64,000 bases of DNA. It comes from a virus. The position numbers were made by a program, and so were the translations under genes. Of this stretch, positions 37,369 to 45,196 are shown piece by piece. The notes under the pieces are model-generated. The model was not told where the DNA came from and ran no database searches. It saw only the letters and a list, made by a program, of their open reading frames with translations. The stretch is taken from IMG/VR virus record IMGVR_UViG_3300009370_002293, positions 1 to 64,000 of that record, one strand, 5' to 3'. The stretch's first letter is position 1; each line of letters starts with the position of its first letter.

Positions 37369-38529
37369 TTAGCTATTTTTTCCAAACACTTCATTTGATT
37401 GTTGTGTTACCCGTATAAAGGTGGCGCATTTGGGCATATCCTTTATCCTCTTGGCTCCAATATAAGTACAAGTAGAACGCAGTCCGCCAAGAATACTTTC
37501 CATAGTATCTTGAAGTCTTCCACGGTGCTTTATCCTTACTGTTTTTCCTTCTGACGAACGATAGCTCGCAACGCCACCATGATACTTGTTCATGGCTGTA
37601 TCAGAACTCATTCCGTAAAATGCTTTGTAAGTCTCTCCATTTACTATTTCTTCTTGCCCCGCTGATTCATTATGACCAGCCAGCATCCCGCCCAACATAA
37701 CAAAATCAGCACCAGCACAAAAGGCTTTGGATACATCGCCAGCAGACACGCACCCGCCATCAGCCATAATATGCCCACCAAGCCCATGTGCAGCATCCGC
37801 GCATTCAATGACCGCGCTGAGTTGAGGGTAACCGACACCAGTTTGAATACGAGTAGTGCAGACAGACCCGCCGCCAATACCCACTTTAACAATATCTGCT
37901 CCACTTAATAATATCTCCTCTGTCATTTCGCCGCTAACCACGTTACCAGCAATTATAATCAAATGCGGATGTTCCTCACGAACTCTCTTAATGAAGTCGC
38001 AGAACTTCGCACTGTAACCATTCGCAATGTCGATACAAACAAATCTATTCCAATAAAATTTCCACTGGATATCTCTCAGATAATCTAAATCATCATATTT
38101 ATCTGGGTCATATTTAATACCAATAGAGGGGCAGAGATGATCGTAGATTCTTTGCTGCCAACACTTCGCTCCTCGTTCGAATTTCCAATTATCCGAGTTA
38201 GCTTCTTTGCTTTCTTGCGTTTTATAAACCCCGTAGCCATCCAGCTTATGCGCCCATCTTTTTACATCATTGTGTTTGCTGATACAGGTCAACATATGAT
38301 ATTTGGCAAGCACCTTTGCAGTTTCAAATGTACCTGTCGTATCCATGTTAGCCGCCACAATGGGGACACCTGTCCAGCCGTAGTCTGGGTTACCAGCACC
38401 ATCTGCGCCAGCGTTCTTGAAGGTAAAAGTACGCATCAAGTCTACCTCGCTACGAGACGTAAGCTCTGAACGCTTGGGTCGTAAAAGGACGTCCTTGTAG
38501 TCTAGTTTTATTTCTGGTTCAATTCTCAT
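37369..38529 (-). CDS. guaC: GMP reductase
   Basis: 386 aa. N-terminal IKLDYKDVLLRPKRS, catalytic-Cys loop VKVGIGGGSVCTTR, then GYPQLSAVIECADAAHG, MADGGC, FVMLGGMLAGH, GMSSDTAM, EGKTVRI and GGLRSTCTYIGA are all classic GuaC. It reduces GMP to IMP, opening the guanine pool to adenine. It is about 40 aa longer than E. coli GuaC because of an insertion (about 105-150) after the N-terminal strands. It overlaps the nucleotidyltransferase gene by 4 nt. Confidence 0.93.
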   Translation of the reverse strand: MRIEPEIKLDYKDVLLRPKRSELTSRSEVDLMRTFTFKNAGADGAGNPDYGWTGVPIVAANMDTTGTFETAKVLAKYHMLTCISKHNDVKRWAHKLDGYGVYKTQESKEANSDNWKFERGAKCWQQRIYDHLCPSIGIKYDPDKYDDLDYLRDIQWKFYWNRFVCIDIANGYSAKFCDFIKRVREEHPHLIIIAGNVVSGEMTEEILLSGADIVKVGIGGGSVCTTRIQTGVGYPQLSAVIECADAAHGLGGHIMADGGCVSAGDVSKAFCAGADFVMLGGMLAGHNESAGQEEIVNGETYKAFYGMSSDTAMNKYHGGVASYRSSEGKTVRIKHRGRLQDTMESILGGLRSTCTYIGAKRIKDMPKCATFIRVTQQSNEVFGKNS

Positions 38530-38978
38530 TTACCTTTAACCATTTTAGATGACGACCTTATTTTACCCCCTAGTCCGTCAATCATTTTAATATTTACCTT
38601 TTTACAAACTTGGGACTCTGGTATCTCTCCTGTGTGTCTATCCCCTCCGTTAGCAAAAATAATGTCATAATGCTTATAGTTTCTTCTTATCTTCTGTAAA
38701 GAACCGCACACCGTTTTGTCTTCGTCAATACTAATAAACGCTGAGTCAACATAACGAATAGCTTCAACTATTTGAAGTCTATCTTCTTCGGTCATGAATG
38801 ACTTACCCTTTTTTAGCTTTGCCTGTTTATCATTATTTACAATGACCACTAGCTCATCGCCTAATTCTTTGGCCAACTTTAGCATTTCTAAATGTCCAAC
38901 ATGAATAGGGTCAAAGTACCCACTTACAACGACCACTAAATCATGTTTTATACTATGGAACCCTATTTCCTTTGTCAT
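38526..38978 (-). CDS. cytidylyltransferase-like nucleotidyltransferase
   Basis: 150 aa. GYFDPIHVGHLEMLKLAK (20-37) is the HxGH nucleotidyl-transfer motif of the TagD/RfaE family. GLGGKIRSSSKM near the end is the second family motif (ISSS-like). It activates a small phosphate as a CDP or ADP derivative. A related enzyme is at 41429. Confidence 0.8.
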   Translation of the reverse strand: MTKEIGFHSIKHDLVVVVSGYFDPIHVGHLEMLKLAKELGDELVVIVNNDKQAKLKKGKSFMTEEDRLQIVEAIRYVDSAFISIDEDKTVCGSLQKIRRNYKHYDIIFANGGDRHTGEIPESQVCKKVNIKMIDGLGGKIRSSSKMVKGK

Positions 38979-40111
38979 GGCCTCCAGTCTTCTTCAGGCT
39001 GCTCTAAGTCTTTATCTTTAGTATAATCAACCAAAATTTCTTCACCCTTTTTCATCGGCTTTAAGGTATAAATAGATTTAGTTCCGTTCTCAGTTGTTCT
39101 AATTTCGCAATTTTCATAAACCGTTGAATGATTATACATACAATTAGGCTTAAGGTTAATCCAGCTTCTATTTTTCCAGCCCCATACATGCGTTACATGA
39201 ATGAATGTTGCTGCTTCGACATCCTCCATAACCTTTAAACCCTTTTTGTGGTAACCGTTTTTTTCTACAGTTACCTCTACCTGAGGAAACCTTAGGGCCT
39301 CACACAATCTAGCCCGATCATTATTAGCCCACAACTTGGGGTTATTAGGGTCTTGTTTTGGGTATTTTTTTGGATTCCACTCGTCACGCTTCATATTGTT
39401 TTCGGTTTGGGTTATGATCTCTAAATTATCTTGATGGTGGGAGCCCCCAAGAGCTATTGGAACAATATGGTCAACCTCATATACTGTACCGTCTTTAGAA
39501 GATTCATTTAGTCTAGTTCGTTCCGTGAAAAAACCTTCTATAATCTCCATGTCTGAATCGGGAAGTACGGCAGATTTTTTGATGGCCTCTCTTTTTTGCT
39601 GTAGGTGACATCTTTTTGCCTTTTTTTCGGGCATTGACCGATATTCTTTGTTGTAATTTTTAACGTGATCTTTGTTATCAGCACGCCACTTTTTCATTTT
39701 TTTAATGTTTTTATCCCTGTTCTTAATACGATTTTCACGAACTTTACCATGCTTGTGTTTATTATACCATCGCCTGCTACCTTCTTGGGCTCTAGCCCGA
39801 ACCTCAGGGTTATTATTCAGATAGTCCCTTCTATTCTTTAGTCGAAGCTCTTTTTCTTCAGGCGTTTCTTCTAAACGTCTTTTCTTATTATTTTCCCGCA
39901 CTTTAGTAAGACGCACTTCTCTTTGTTCAGGGGTTTCATTTTCACTCCGTTTTTTGTTGTACTCCCTGTTTCTGACAAGACGTACTTCTCTTTGTTCAGG
40001 GGTTTCATTTTCACGCCGTTTTTTGTTGTACTCCCTTGCATAAAGTAAACGCTCCTCTCTTTGTTCGGGAGTTTCTTCTCGACGGTTTGCGGCTGTTGAC
40101 TTTGTATTCAT
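38975..40111 (-). CDS. repeat-HNH-SET fusion protein
   Basis: 378 aa. Residues 12-100 carry four 23-aa repeats (ETPEQREVRL...REYNKKR), like those in eukaryotic transposon proteins. An HNH nuclease domain follows (VDHIVPIALGGSHHQDNLEI at 213-232, NNMK at 238-241). Residues 285-364 read as a SET methyltransferase domain: G-x-HKKGLKV, MYNHSTVYENCEI (the NHS...NC pair) and KKGEEILVDYT. SET enzymes methylate lysines, usually in eukaryotes. Its combination with an HNH nuclease is unusual. Overlaps both neighbours by 4 nt, so it is expressed. Likely acts on DNA plus protein. Confidence 0.75.
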   Translation of the reverse strand: MNTKSTAANRREETPEQREERLLYAREYNKKRRENETPEQREVRLVRNREYNKKRSENETPEQREVRLTKVRENNKKRRLEETPEEKELRLKNRRDYLNNNPEVRARAQEGSRRWYNKHKHGKVRENRIKNRDKNIKKMKKWRADNKDHVKNYNKEYRSMPEKKAKRCHLQQKREAIKKSAVLPDSDMEIIEGFFTERTRLNESSKDGTVYEVDHIVPIALGGSHHQDNLEIITQTENNMKRDEWNPKKYPKQDPNNPKLWANNDRARLCEALRFPQVEVTVEKNGYHKKGLKVMEDVEAATFIHVTHVWGWKNRSWINLKPNCMYNHSTVYENCEIRTTENGTKSIYTLKPMKKGEEILVDYTKDKDLEQPEEDWRP

Positions 40112-40113
40112 AA

Positions 40114-40203
40114 TTATTTTTTATCAATGAGAGATTCTATTATATTTTTAAAAAGGTAATAGATAAAATAAACAATATATAAAAAGAAATCTAATAATTT
40201 CAT
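40114..40203 (-). CDS. tiny membrane peptide
   Basis: 29 aa, one transmembrane helix (LLDFFLYIVYFIYYLFKNII). ATG overlaps the TGA of the sigma gene, so it is coupled to it. No family. Confidence 0.45.
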   Translation of the reverse strand: MKLLDFFLYIVYFIYYLFKNIIESLIDKK

Positions 40204-40892
40204 CGATATTTTTTGCCAAGTCGTTGCAAATACTTTCGAGCATAAAAAAGCCGTGACATTATAGTTCCTACTGGCACATGCAATAACTTTGCTATCTCAG
40301 GGTAACTCAACTGGTCTACCTCATATAAAATTATAACCTCACGATGTTTGGGTTCTAACTTATCTAATAATTTAGTGCTTAGTTTAATTTTTGATTTTTT
40401 TATATCCTTATCCACCCTTTTTTTACTCGGGGTCTCCATGTCAATCAAACCTCCACCCTCTACTGGTATTCCTTTTATATGCGCTTCCCCGTTTCGAATA
40501 GTTAAATTTTTCCCCGCATTTGATGCCGTATGGCCGCCGTCAGTGGATTCATGTTCTAAAACGGAGTTATCGGAGGATATGTATACAAATTTATGTTCGT
40601 GCCTTTGTCTTTTACGCCAATCATCATAAAAATTATTTCGTGCAATGGCATTAGCCCAGACTTTGAAGGTGGACTTAAACTTAAATTGACTAATTCTTTG
40701 CCAGCTTTTTATTAAAGTTTGTTGAAATATTTCTTCTTCTATTTCTAAATTCCCTTTTGTATAACTCTTAATCCACCCCCTTATGTATTCCTCATTCCTT
40801 ATGATAAGTTCTTCGAAAGCCGTTTCGTCTTTAGCTTGGGCTAATTTTATTAATTGTTTCTCCTCTTTTTCCTTGTAATCCGAGGTAACCAT
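40200..40892 (-). CDS. ECF-type sigma factor
   Basis: 230 aa. Region 2 (about 22-90: ETAFEELIIRNEEYIRGWIK, IFQQTLIKSWQRISQF, WANAIARNNFYDDWRKR) and region 4 helix-turn-helix (ELSYPEIAKLLHVPVGTIMSRLF). The joining part is unusually long (about 50 aa, Gly/Lys-rich) and separates the two domains. ECF factors read distinct -35/-10 pairs. It gives this phage a second polymerase-directing factor besides the one at 21868. Confidence 0.88.
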   Translation of the reverse strand: MVTSDYKEKEEKQLIKLAQAKDETAFEELIIRNEEYIRGWIKSYTKGNLEIEEEIFQQTLIKSWQRISQFKFKSTFKVWANAIARNNFYDDWRKRQRHEHKFVYISSDNSVLEHESTDGGHTASNAGKNLTIRNGEAHIKGIPVEGGGLIDMETPSKKRVDKDIKKSKIKLSTKLLDKLEPKHREVIILYEVDQLSYPEIAKLLHVPVGTIMSRLFYARKYLQRLGKKYR

Positions 40893-40896
40893 TTTA

Positions 40897-41448
40897 CTAC
40901 CTTAAATCCTCCCTTAAAAGCCTCCATCTATCGCTATCGATAGCTTTACTACCGTTATCAATTAATTTTATCATATTAAGTACATCATCAATACTATCAT
41001 AAATGTAATGATGGGGTAACATGCCCATTAACCAAAGCGGTGTTTCAGATTTTCCGCCTTCCATGGAAATAAATATAGGTTTCTTCATTCTTACCGCTGT
41101 AACAAGTTCCTCTGCGCTTCCCCAACTTGCCACATTTGGCAATAAATGTGCGATTATAAAATCTGATCTATCAACTAAATTCAGGTCATAGCTACGAACC
41201 GTGGTCATTCTTTTTGTTACGTCACTATAATGACCTAGGCTCATTGCCTCATGCATTTTTTCGCGAGCCTCTTCGTCTTCGTCAACGTCTTTGACAAAGG
41301 GTTTTTTATACGGGTTAAAAACTGTAACACCTAATGGTGCTAACCTCGCTTCGACTTCGTCTCTCCAATTACGACCATTGGCATACTGCATATGCCCAAC
41401 TAAATAGGTACGAGTTTTATTTAATAAATTAAGATCCTTTATATTCAT
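40897..41448 (-). CDS. nucleoside 2-deoxyribosyltransferase-like protein
   Basis: 183 aa. YLVGHMQYANGRNWRDEVEA then GVTVFNPYK and a central DFIIAHLLPNVASWGSAEEL fit the nucleoside-deoxyribosyltransferase superfamily (also MazG-like N-glycosidases). Such enzymes swap or remove bases of deoxynucleosides. The family call is by pattern; the active-site Glu is in the SAEE segment. Confidence 0.65.
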   Translation of the reverse strand: MNIKDLNLLNKTRTYLVGHMQYANGRNWRDEVEARLAPLGVTVFNPYKKPFVKDVDEDEEAREKMHEAMSLGHYSDVTKRMTTVRSYDLNLVDRSDFIIAHLLPNVASWGSAEELVTAVRMKKPIFISMEGGKSETPLWLMGMLPHHYIYDSIDDVLNMIKLIDNGSKAIDSDRWRLLREDLR

Positions 41449-41923
41449 ATATTTTTTTCAATATTTCTCCCTTAGAAAGATCCCTAGAAAGGGGTGCAAA
41501 TTTAATTTCAGCCTTCTTGAAGCCGTCAACTGTGCCCGAAGAATCGAGAGCATTTTTTTCTTCGTCAGAAAGATTATCAAAATTATAGTGAGGGCCCTTA
41601 AAGTAAAATTCAGGGTTTACTGTCTTAATAAACGACCCCACATCATCAATAACACAAGTAAAATCTACAAAGGTAAGGGCCAGTAATATATCTTCTCTGT
41701 CCTTTTCGGAGCAAAAGGTTTTATTACCACAAAGTTTGTCACTCTTAATTCCTACTACCAGTGTATCTGACGATCTTTTACACCATGATAAAAAATCTAT
41801 ATGCCCCGCATGAAACAGGTCAAAAGTTCCGATAGTAAGGGCCACGCCCCCCATATTTAAATATTCACGATTTTCCTTTAGCTGTTCTAAGGAAACCCTT
41901 TTCATGGTGTTTGTGGCAAACAT
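41429..41923 (-). CDS. RfaE/HldE-type nucleotidyltransferase
   Basis: 164 aa. GTFDLFHAGHIDFL (32-45) is the HxGH motif; PLSRDLSKGEILKKI near the end is the family's Ser/Thr signature. Related to the enzyme at 38526 but closer to heptose-phosphate adenylyltransferases. It probably activates a sugar phosphate for the glycosylation genes here. Confidence 0.8.
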   Translation of the reverse strand: MFATNTMKRVSLEQLKENREYLNMGGVALTIGTFDLFHAGHIDFLSWCKRSSDTLVVGIKSDKLCGNKTFCSEKDREDILLALTFVDFTCVIDDVGSFIKTVNPEFYFKGPHYNFDNLSDEEKNALDSSGTVDGFKKAEIKFAPLSRDLSKGEILKKIYEYKGS

Positions 41924-41955
41924 TATATTGATTATTTATTTATTTTTGATTAAGG

Positions 41956-42510
41956 TCAAGAAATTTTTCTATGTATAAAGCTAACTAGGGATACTATTTT
42001 TAGTAACCCCCATTTTATAAGGCCAAAAAACTGATTTATTATCCAAGAGTAAACGGAATAAATTTTCCACGACATTTTTTTTTCAGATTCGGCCCTTTTT
42101 TCTATCATATTTTTTAATAGAACCTCTTGGTTTTTTCGATTACTATTCTCATGAACCGACCATTCACAAAGATGAATTTCTTTTACTTCCCCATCCCTCA
42201 TCCAAGCCACAAACTCAATCCAAAGGTCTTCTGTGTCGCACATATGTAAGAGGTGGAATCTAATTTCGCCTGTTAACTCAACCTTTTTAATTCCATTATT
42301 TACAACCCTTACCTGACCTGTCTCCTCGTTATAACACTTTTCAATTAATTCTTCGTATACCTGTCCATCATCTTCTATAACAAATGAGTCACCCAGCAAA
42401 GATAGAGTTAAAAATTCTTGCTCCGTCCAGTTTATACCATCAAAAGAATACTGCTCTTTAGAGAGCGGTAGTTTGAACTCACACTTTATTTTTGAGGGGG
42501 AACCAAACAT
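41956..42510 (-). CDS. hypothetical protein, paralogue of the gene at 31163
   Basis: 184 aa. Shares IKCEFKLPL, IRFHLLHM and AWMRDGEVKEIHLCEW with the protein at 31163. A hydrophobic C-terminal helix (IINQFFGLIKWGLLKIVSLV) may touch the membrane. Confidence 0.55.
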   Translation of the reverse strand: MFGSPSKIKCEFKLPLSKEQYSFDGINWTEQEFLTLSLLGDSFVIEDDGQVYEELIEKCYNEETGQVRVVNNGIKKVELTGEIRFHLLHMCDTEDLWIEFVAWMRDGEVKEIHLCEWSVHENSNRKNQEVLLKNMIEKRAESEKKMSWKIYSVYSWIINQFFGLIKWGLLKIVSLVSFIHRKIS

Positions 42511-42512
42511 GC

Positions 42513-42692
42513 CTAGATTTCTTCAATAAGCTCTTTAAGGTTTTTCAAATAAAAAACCATAAAGCTATCACCTTGAGCATTTGCACCCTTGCCCATAGAC
42601 AGACATTGTTGTTTATATTTAACGTCCTGCTTAATCGCTTCGTCAATTAATTGATCGGTCAAATCTAAAGCTATTTCTTTTTTACTTTTCAT
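42513..42692 (-). CDS. small helical protein
   Basis: 59 aa (MKSKKEIALDLTDQLIDEAI), acidic and helical, with a Met/Gly-rich middle. Overlaps the phosphomannomutase gene by 11 nt. No family recognised. Confidence 0.5.
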   Translation of the reverse strand: MKSKKEIALDLTDQLIDEAIKQDVKYKQQCLSMGKGANAQGDSFMVFYLKNLKELIEEI

Positions 42693-43404
42693 TTTCGGTT
42701 AATATTTTAAAGGTTTCCTTTGCGTTTCTAACATTGAAGCATTTACCATCACGATGCCTTTCTAGGTCTTGGCAGATGTCGTAATCGTTACCGCCCTTAA
42801 AGCATTTGTCTCCAAAAAAAATCATTTTTTTATTATGGTTCTCTCTGATCCACGAAGATGCCTGAGATTTATTCCATCCACACGGCTGTATATCTATGCT
42901 TTTCTGCCCCCCTATACGTATATCAAATTGAGGAAATTTTTTTTGTAAATCTTGTTGTATCGTTTTTCTTTCTTGGGTACGCGAATCCCAGTGGGCATAA
43001 TCATTACGCTCCTTAATAGAGGCGTGTGGGCCAATAATAGAAAAATTCAACATGCCATCCCTTGTTTCATGAAATTTTTTACTTTTTACAGGGTAAGGGG
43101 ATTTTTGGTGCCATAACAATAATTCAGTCAATAGTTTTACGGGAGGCTTCCACTCTCGTCTGTAAACATCTTTACCCTTTATTGTAAGACGATTCCCCAT
43201 CGAGCTAAAAATACCACTACTCCTATTTAGAATACTAGACGGAAGTTGTTCGCAGATTTTTTTAAATGAACCACCCCCCACCAAAAAAAACTTTTTATTT
43301 AAAGACCAACTTAAAAACTGAAGTACGTGCCCTGATTCTATAGGTCGAGTTGGTTCAGTTAAAGTTCCGTCTATATCAAATAAATAAATAGAATCTTCTT
43401 TCAT
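42682..43404 (-). CDS. eukaryotic-type phosphomannomutase (HAD family)
   Basis: 240 aa. DIDGTLTEPTRPI (10-22, catalytic Asp in DxD), ETRDGMLNFSIIG (112-124), GGQKSIDIQPCGWNKSQ (164-180) and FFGDKCFKGGNDYDI (197-211) are the signatures of human PMM1/PMM2. Bacteria normally use the unrelated alpha-D-phosphohexomutase. It interconverts mannose-6-P and mannose-1-P, feeding GDP-mannose. It fits the sugar-nucleotide genes nearby. Overlaps the protease gene at 43401 by 4 nt. Confidence 0.85.
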   Translation of the reverse strand: MKEDSIYLFDIDGTLTEPTRPIESGHVLQFLSWSLNKKFFLVGGGSFKKICEQLPSSILNRSSGIFSSMGNRLTIKGKDVYRREWKPPVKLLTELLLWHQKSPYPVKSKKFHETRDGMLNFSIIGPHASIKERNDYAHWDSRTQERKTIQQDLQKKFPQFDIRIGGQKSIDIQPCGWNKSQASSWIRENHNKKMIFFGDKCFKGGNDYDICQDLERHRDGKCFNVRNAKETFKILTENEK

Positions 43405-43697
43405 CTCCTAATTTTGCGCCAACGATTACTCCATAAAAAATGACTACACGTACTTGCAAACCTTTCTACAGCCCTCTCTGATTTATCCCAAAAAAATGCA
43501 TGGGCTAATTCATGTATAATTGTATTAAGCTCACTTTGAGAGGTTAAATTGGGGTTTATGAAAATTTTAGGATATTTATCATCAGGAGGGAAACAAACTC
43601 CGTCAGCGTCACCATACGCCCTTTTATCGGGCTTTCGAAAAGAGATTTCGTACTCCACCCCTTTAGTGTTTTTAAATTTAAAGGGCTTTTTTTTCAT
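43401..43697 (-). CDS. small HExxH metalloprotease-like protein
   Basis: 98 aa. IIHELAHAFFWDKSERAVER (60-79) is an HExxH zinc motif with a downstream Glu/Asp. Size and motif resemble SprT/ArdC-associated minimal metallopeptidases. Target unknown. Confidence 0.65.
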   Translation of the reverse strand: MKKKPFKFKNTKGVEYEISFRKPDKRAYGDADGVCFPPDDKYPKIFINPNLTSQSELNTIIHELAHAFFWDKSERAVERFASTCSHFLWSNRWRKIRR

Positions 43698-44026
43698 TAA
43701 TTCTTTTTACGTTTACGTGGAGTATTTTTTTTGTTTGTTTTAGGTTCCTTATTGGGGGTGGGTTTTGGTTCGAAGGCTTTAAGTATTTCGGACTGAGCAA
43801 TCTTATTTTCTAGTTTTTCTAATTCTTTGTTTTCCCACTCTCCTTTTAGGATAAGGTAATTCATGGCATGGGAAACCTCTTCCATGGCTTCCTCGTAATA
43901 TGGGTCGTGATCATTGTTTTCCCATTCTTCCGCTTTATTAACCCAGAAAGCCATTTGACCCTTCCACCATTGAATGGAATCGTGTAAAATTTTTGCTCTG
44001 GCCCGTAGTTCTTTATCGGCTTCCAT
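43697..44026 (-). CDS. hypothetical helical protein
   Basis: 109 aa, helical, Glu-rich (WVNKAEEWENNDHDPYYEEA), with a Lys-rich end (NKKNTPRKRKKN). ATG 6 nt after the -10. No family recognised. Confidence 0.55.
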   Translation of the reverse strand: MEADKELRARAKILHDSIQWWKGQMAFWVNKAEEWENNDHDPYYEEAMEEVSHAMNYLILKGEWENKELEKLENKIAQSEILKAFEPKPTPNKEPKTNKKNTPRKRKKN

Positions 44027-44032
44027 ACTTTA

Positions 44033-44061
44033 AGTATGGATCGTTTTTGTGGGTAAGTCAA
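44033..44061 (-). promoter_or_regulatory. sigma-70 promoter with overlapping palindrome
   Basis: -35 TTGACT (44056-44061), 17 bp, -10 CATACT (44033-44038), TAAAGT, ATG 44026. The palindrome CCATACTTAAAGTATGG (44023-44039) covers the -10 and the start codon, a good site for a repressor. Confidence 0.75.
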
Positions 44062-44086
44062 GCTCCATACAGACAAGCGCTTGTCT

Positions 44087-44266
44087 TTATTCACAAATTA
44101 TTTCACACTCTATGTCCTCGGCCACGATGAACCCTTCGTCAAACAAATATTGAACCAAAACAATAGCCATATTGTCTTCTATATCGCCTTCGGGGTCATA
44201 AATTTGTATTTTTCTTTTATAAACCTTTAGGCGATACCCCTTAACAATAAGATTGGTAGCCCTCAC
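44087..44266 (-). CDS. small protein, paralogue of the gene at 44792
   Basis: 59 aa, starting with GTG (44266); no ATG is available in frame. KRKIQIYDPEG then QYLFDEGFIVAEDIECEIICE aligns with IYIYDPC then DYLYQEGFIQDRRIKYEIIR of the gene at 44792. The signal peptidase gene lies between the two on the other strand. Confidence 0.55.
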   Translation of the reverse strand: MRATNLIVKGYRLKVYKRKIQIYDPEGDIEDNMAIVLVQYLFDEGFIVAEDIECEIICE

Positions 44267-44275
44267 ATCTATAAT

Positions 44276-44294
44276 TACACTTAAAAAGTGTAAT
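44276..44294. promoter_or_regulatory. palindrome between divergent genes
   Basis: TTACACTTAAAAAGTGTAA lies between the GTG start of the gene at 44266 (minus) and the signal peptidase start at 44311 (plus). It may be an operator or a shared terminator. Confidence 0.45.
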
Positions 44295-44310
44295 AATAAA
44301 TAAGAATGAT

Positions 44311-44802
44311 ATGGCTAAAATTTTAAATTTTTTAAGAAATAAAAAACTAAGATTTCTGCTTCTTTTACTGCTTCTGGCGGGAGTTTTTAGGAGTGGTTAC
44401 AAAACCTTTATGATTAGCGGTGATAGCATGGACGATACTTTAAATAATGGTGATGTAGTTTTAGTTAATAAAAAATATTATAATTATACCATTCCGCAAC
44501 GTGGAGATTTAATCGTGTGTTTTGGAGATGGAGACGTCGTGATAAAAAGAATTATTGGCGTACCCGGTGATGAGGTAGAAATCATAGAGGGAGTTATTAT
44601 AATAAATGGTGATATATACATAGATGAATTAACTGAAATCCCTTTAGAGGACCCACTTGCGGAAGGCTACGGTTTTTATATTAATGAACGGGCGATATTT
44701 TTAGGGGGTGGAGAGTATTGGGTTATAGGAGATAACAGGGCCGTATCTTGGTACGGGGTAATTCGCGAGGAAGATATAATAGGGTTAGTATATGAATTCT
44801 AA
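44311..44802 (+). CDS. signal peptidase I
   Basis: 163 aa. One transmembrane helix (FLLLLLLLAGVF, about 15-27), then SGDSMDDTL with nucleophile Ser39, KRIIGVPGDEV with general-base Lys79 and GDNRAVSWYGVI (about 135-148), boxes B, D and E of the S26 family. It cuts signal peptides of exported proteins on the outer face of the inner membrane. A phage-encoded one is unusual and matches the exported proteins here. Confidence 0.88.
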   Translation: MAKILNFLRNKKLRFLLLLLLLAGVFRSGYKTFMISGDSMDDTLNNGDVVLVNKKYYNYTIPQRGDLIVCFGDGDVVIKRIIGVPGDEVEIIEGVIIINGDIYIDELTEIPLEDPLAEGYGFYINERAIFLGGGEYWVIGDNRAVSWYGVIREEDIIGLVYEF

Positions 44803-45001
44803 TAAAATAGAATTAATTATACAAGATTATGTAGTGGAAATCATCTATGGAAAAACATGGGTGAAAGACAAAATTTATATATATGACCCCTGTTTAACGC
44901 TATCAACTACTACAGAATTAATAATTTTAGATTATTTATACCAAGAAGGTTTTATACAAGACCGAAGAATAAAATATGAGATAATACGATGCGAATATTA
45001 A
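44792..45001 (+). CDS. small protein, paralogue of the gene at 44087
   Basis: 69 aa. KDKIYIYDPCLT then LDYLYQEGFIQDRRIKYEII. Overlaps the signal peptidase end by 11 nt, so it is co-expressed. It ends at the tail of the minus gene at 44998. No family recognised. Confidence 0.55.
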   Translation: MNSNKIELIIQDYVVEIIYGKTWVKDKIYIYDPCLTLSTTTELIILDYLYQEGFIQDRRIKYEIIRCEY

Positions 45002-45195
45002 TCGTTATTATTTTTTTTAATTTGATCAGTAAAATCTACTTCCATTACGTTTGCCTTCGATTGTTGCCACTGCGATAAACACACTGCATACCTCTGTTTT
45101 GAATCGGAAAATTCTTTAGACATTACCTCATTAGACATACACTGTGAAATAAAATCGTCACGGTTCTGATTTTTTTGAGGTGAAGGAAGTGGCAT
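44998..45195 (-). CDS. small phage protein
   Basis: 65 aa. A pattern known from phage-associated proteins (DDFISQCMSNEVMSKEFSDS, then QRYAVCLSQWQQ). Ends with MEVDFTDQI, also present at the N-terminus of the protein at 45197. Likely structural or assembly-related, but not proven. Confidence 0.6.
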   Translation of the reverse strand: MPLPSPQKNQNRDDFISQCMSNEVMSKEFSDSKQRYAVCLSQWQQSKANVMEVDFTDQIKKNNND

Positions 45196-45196
45196 T

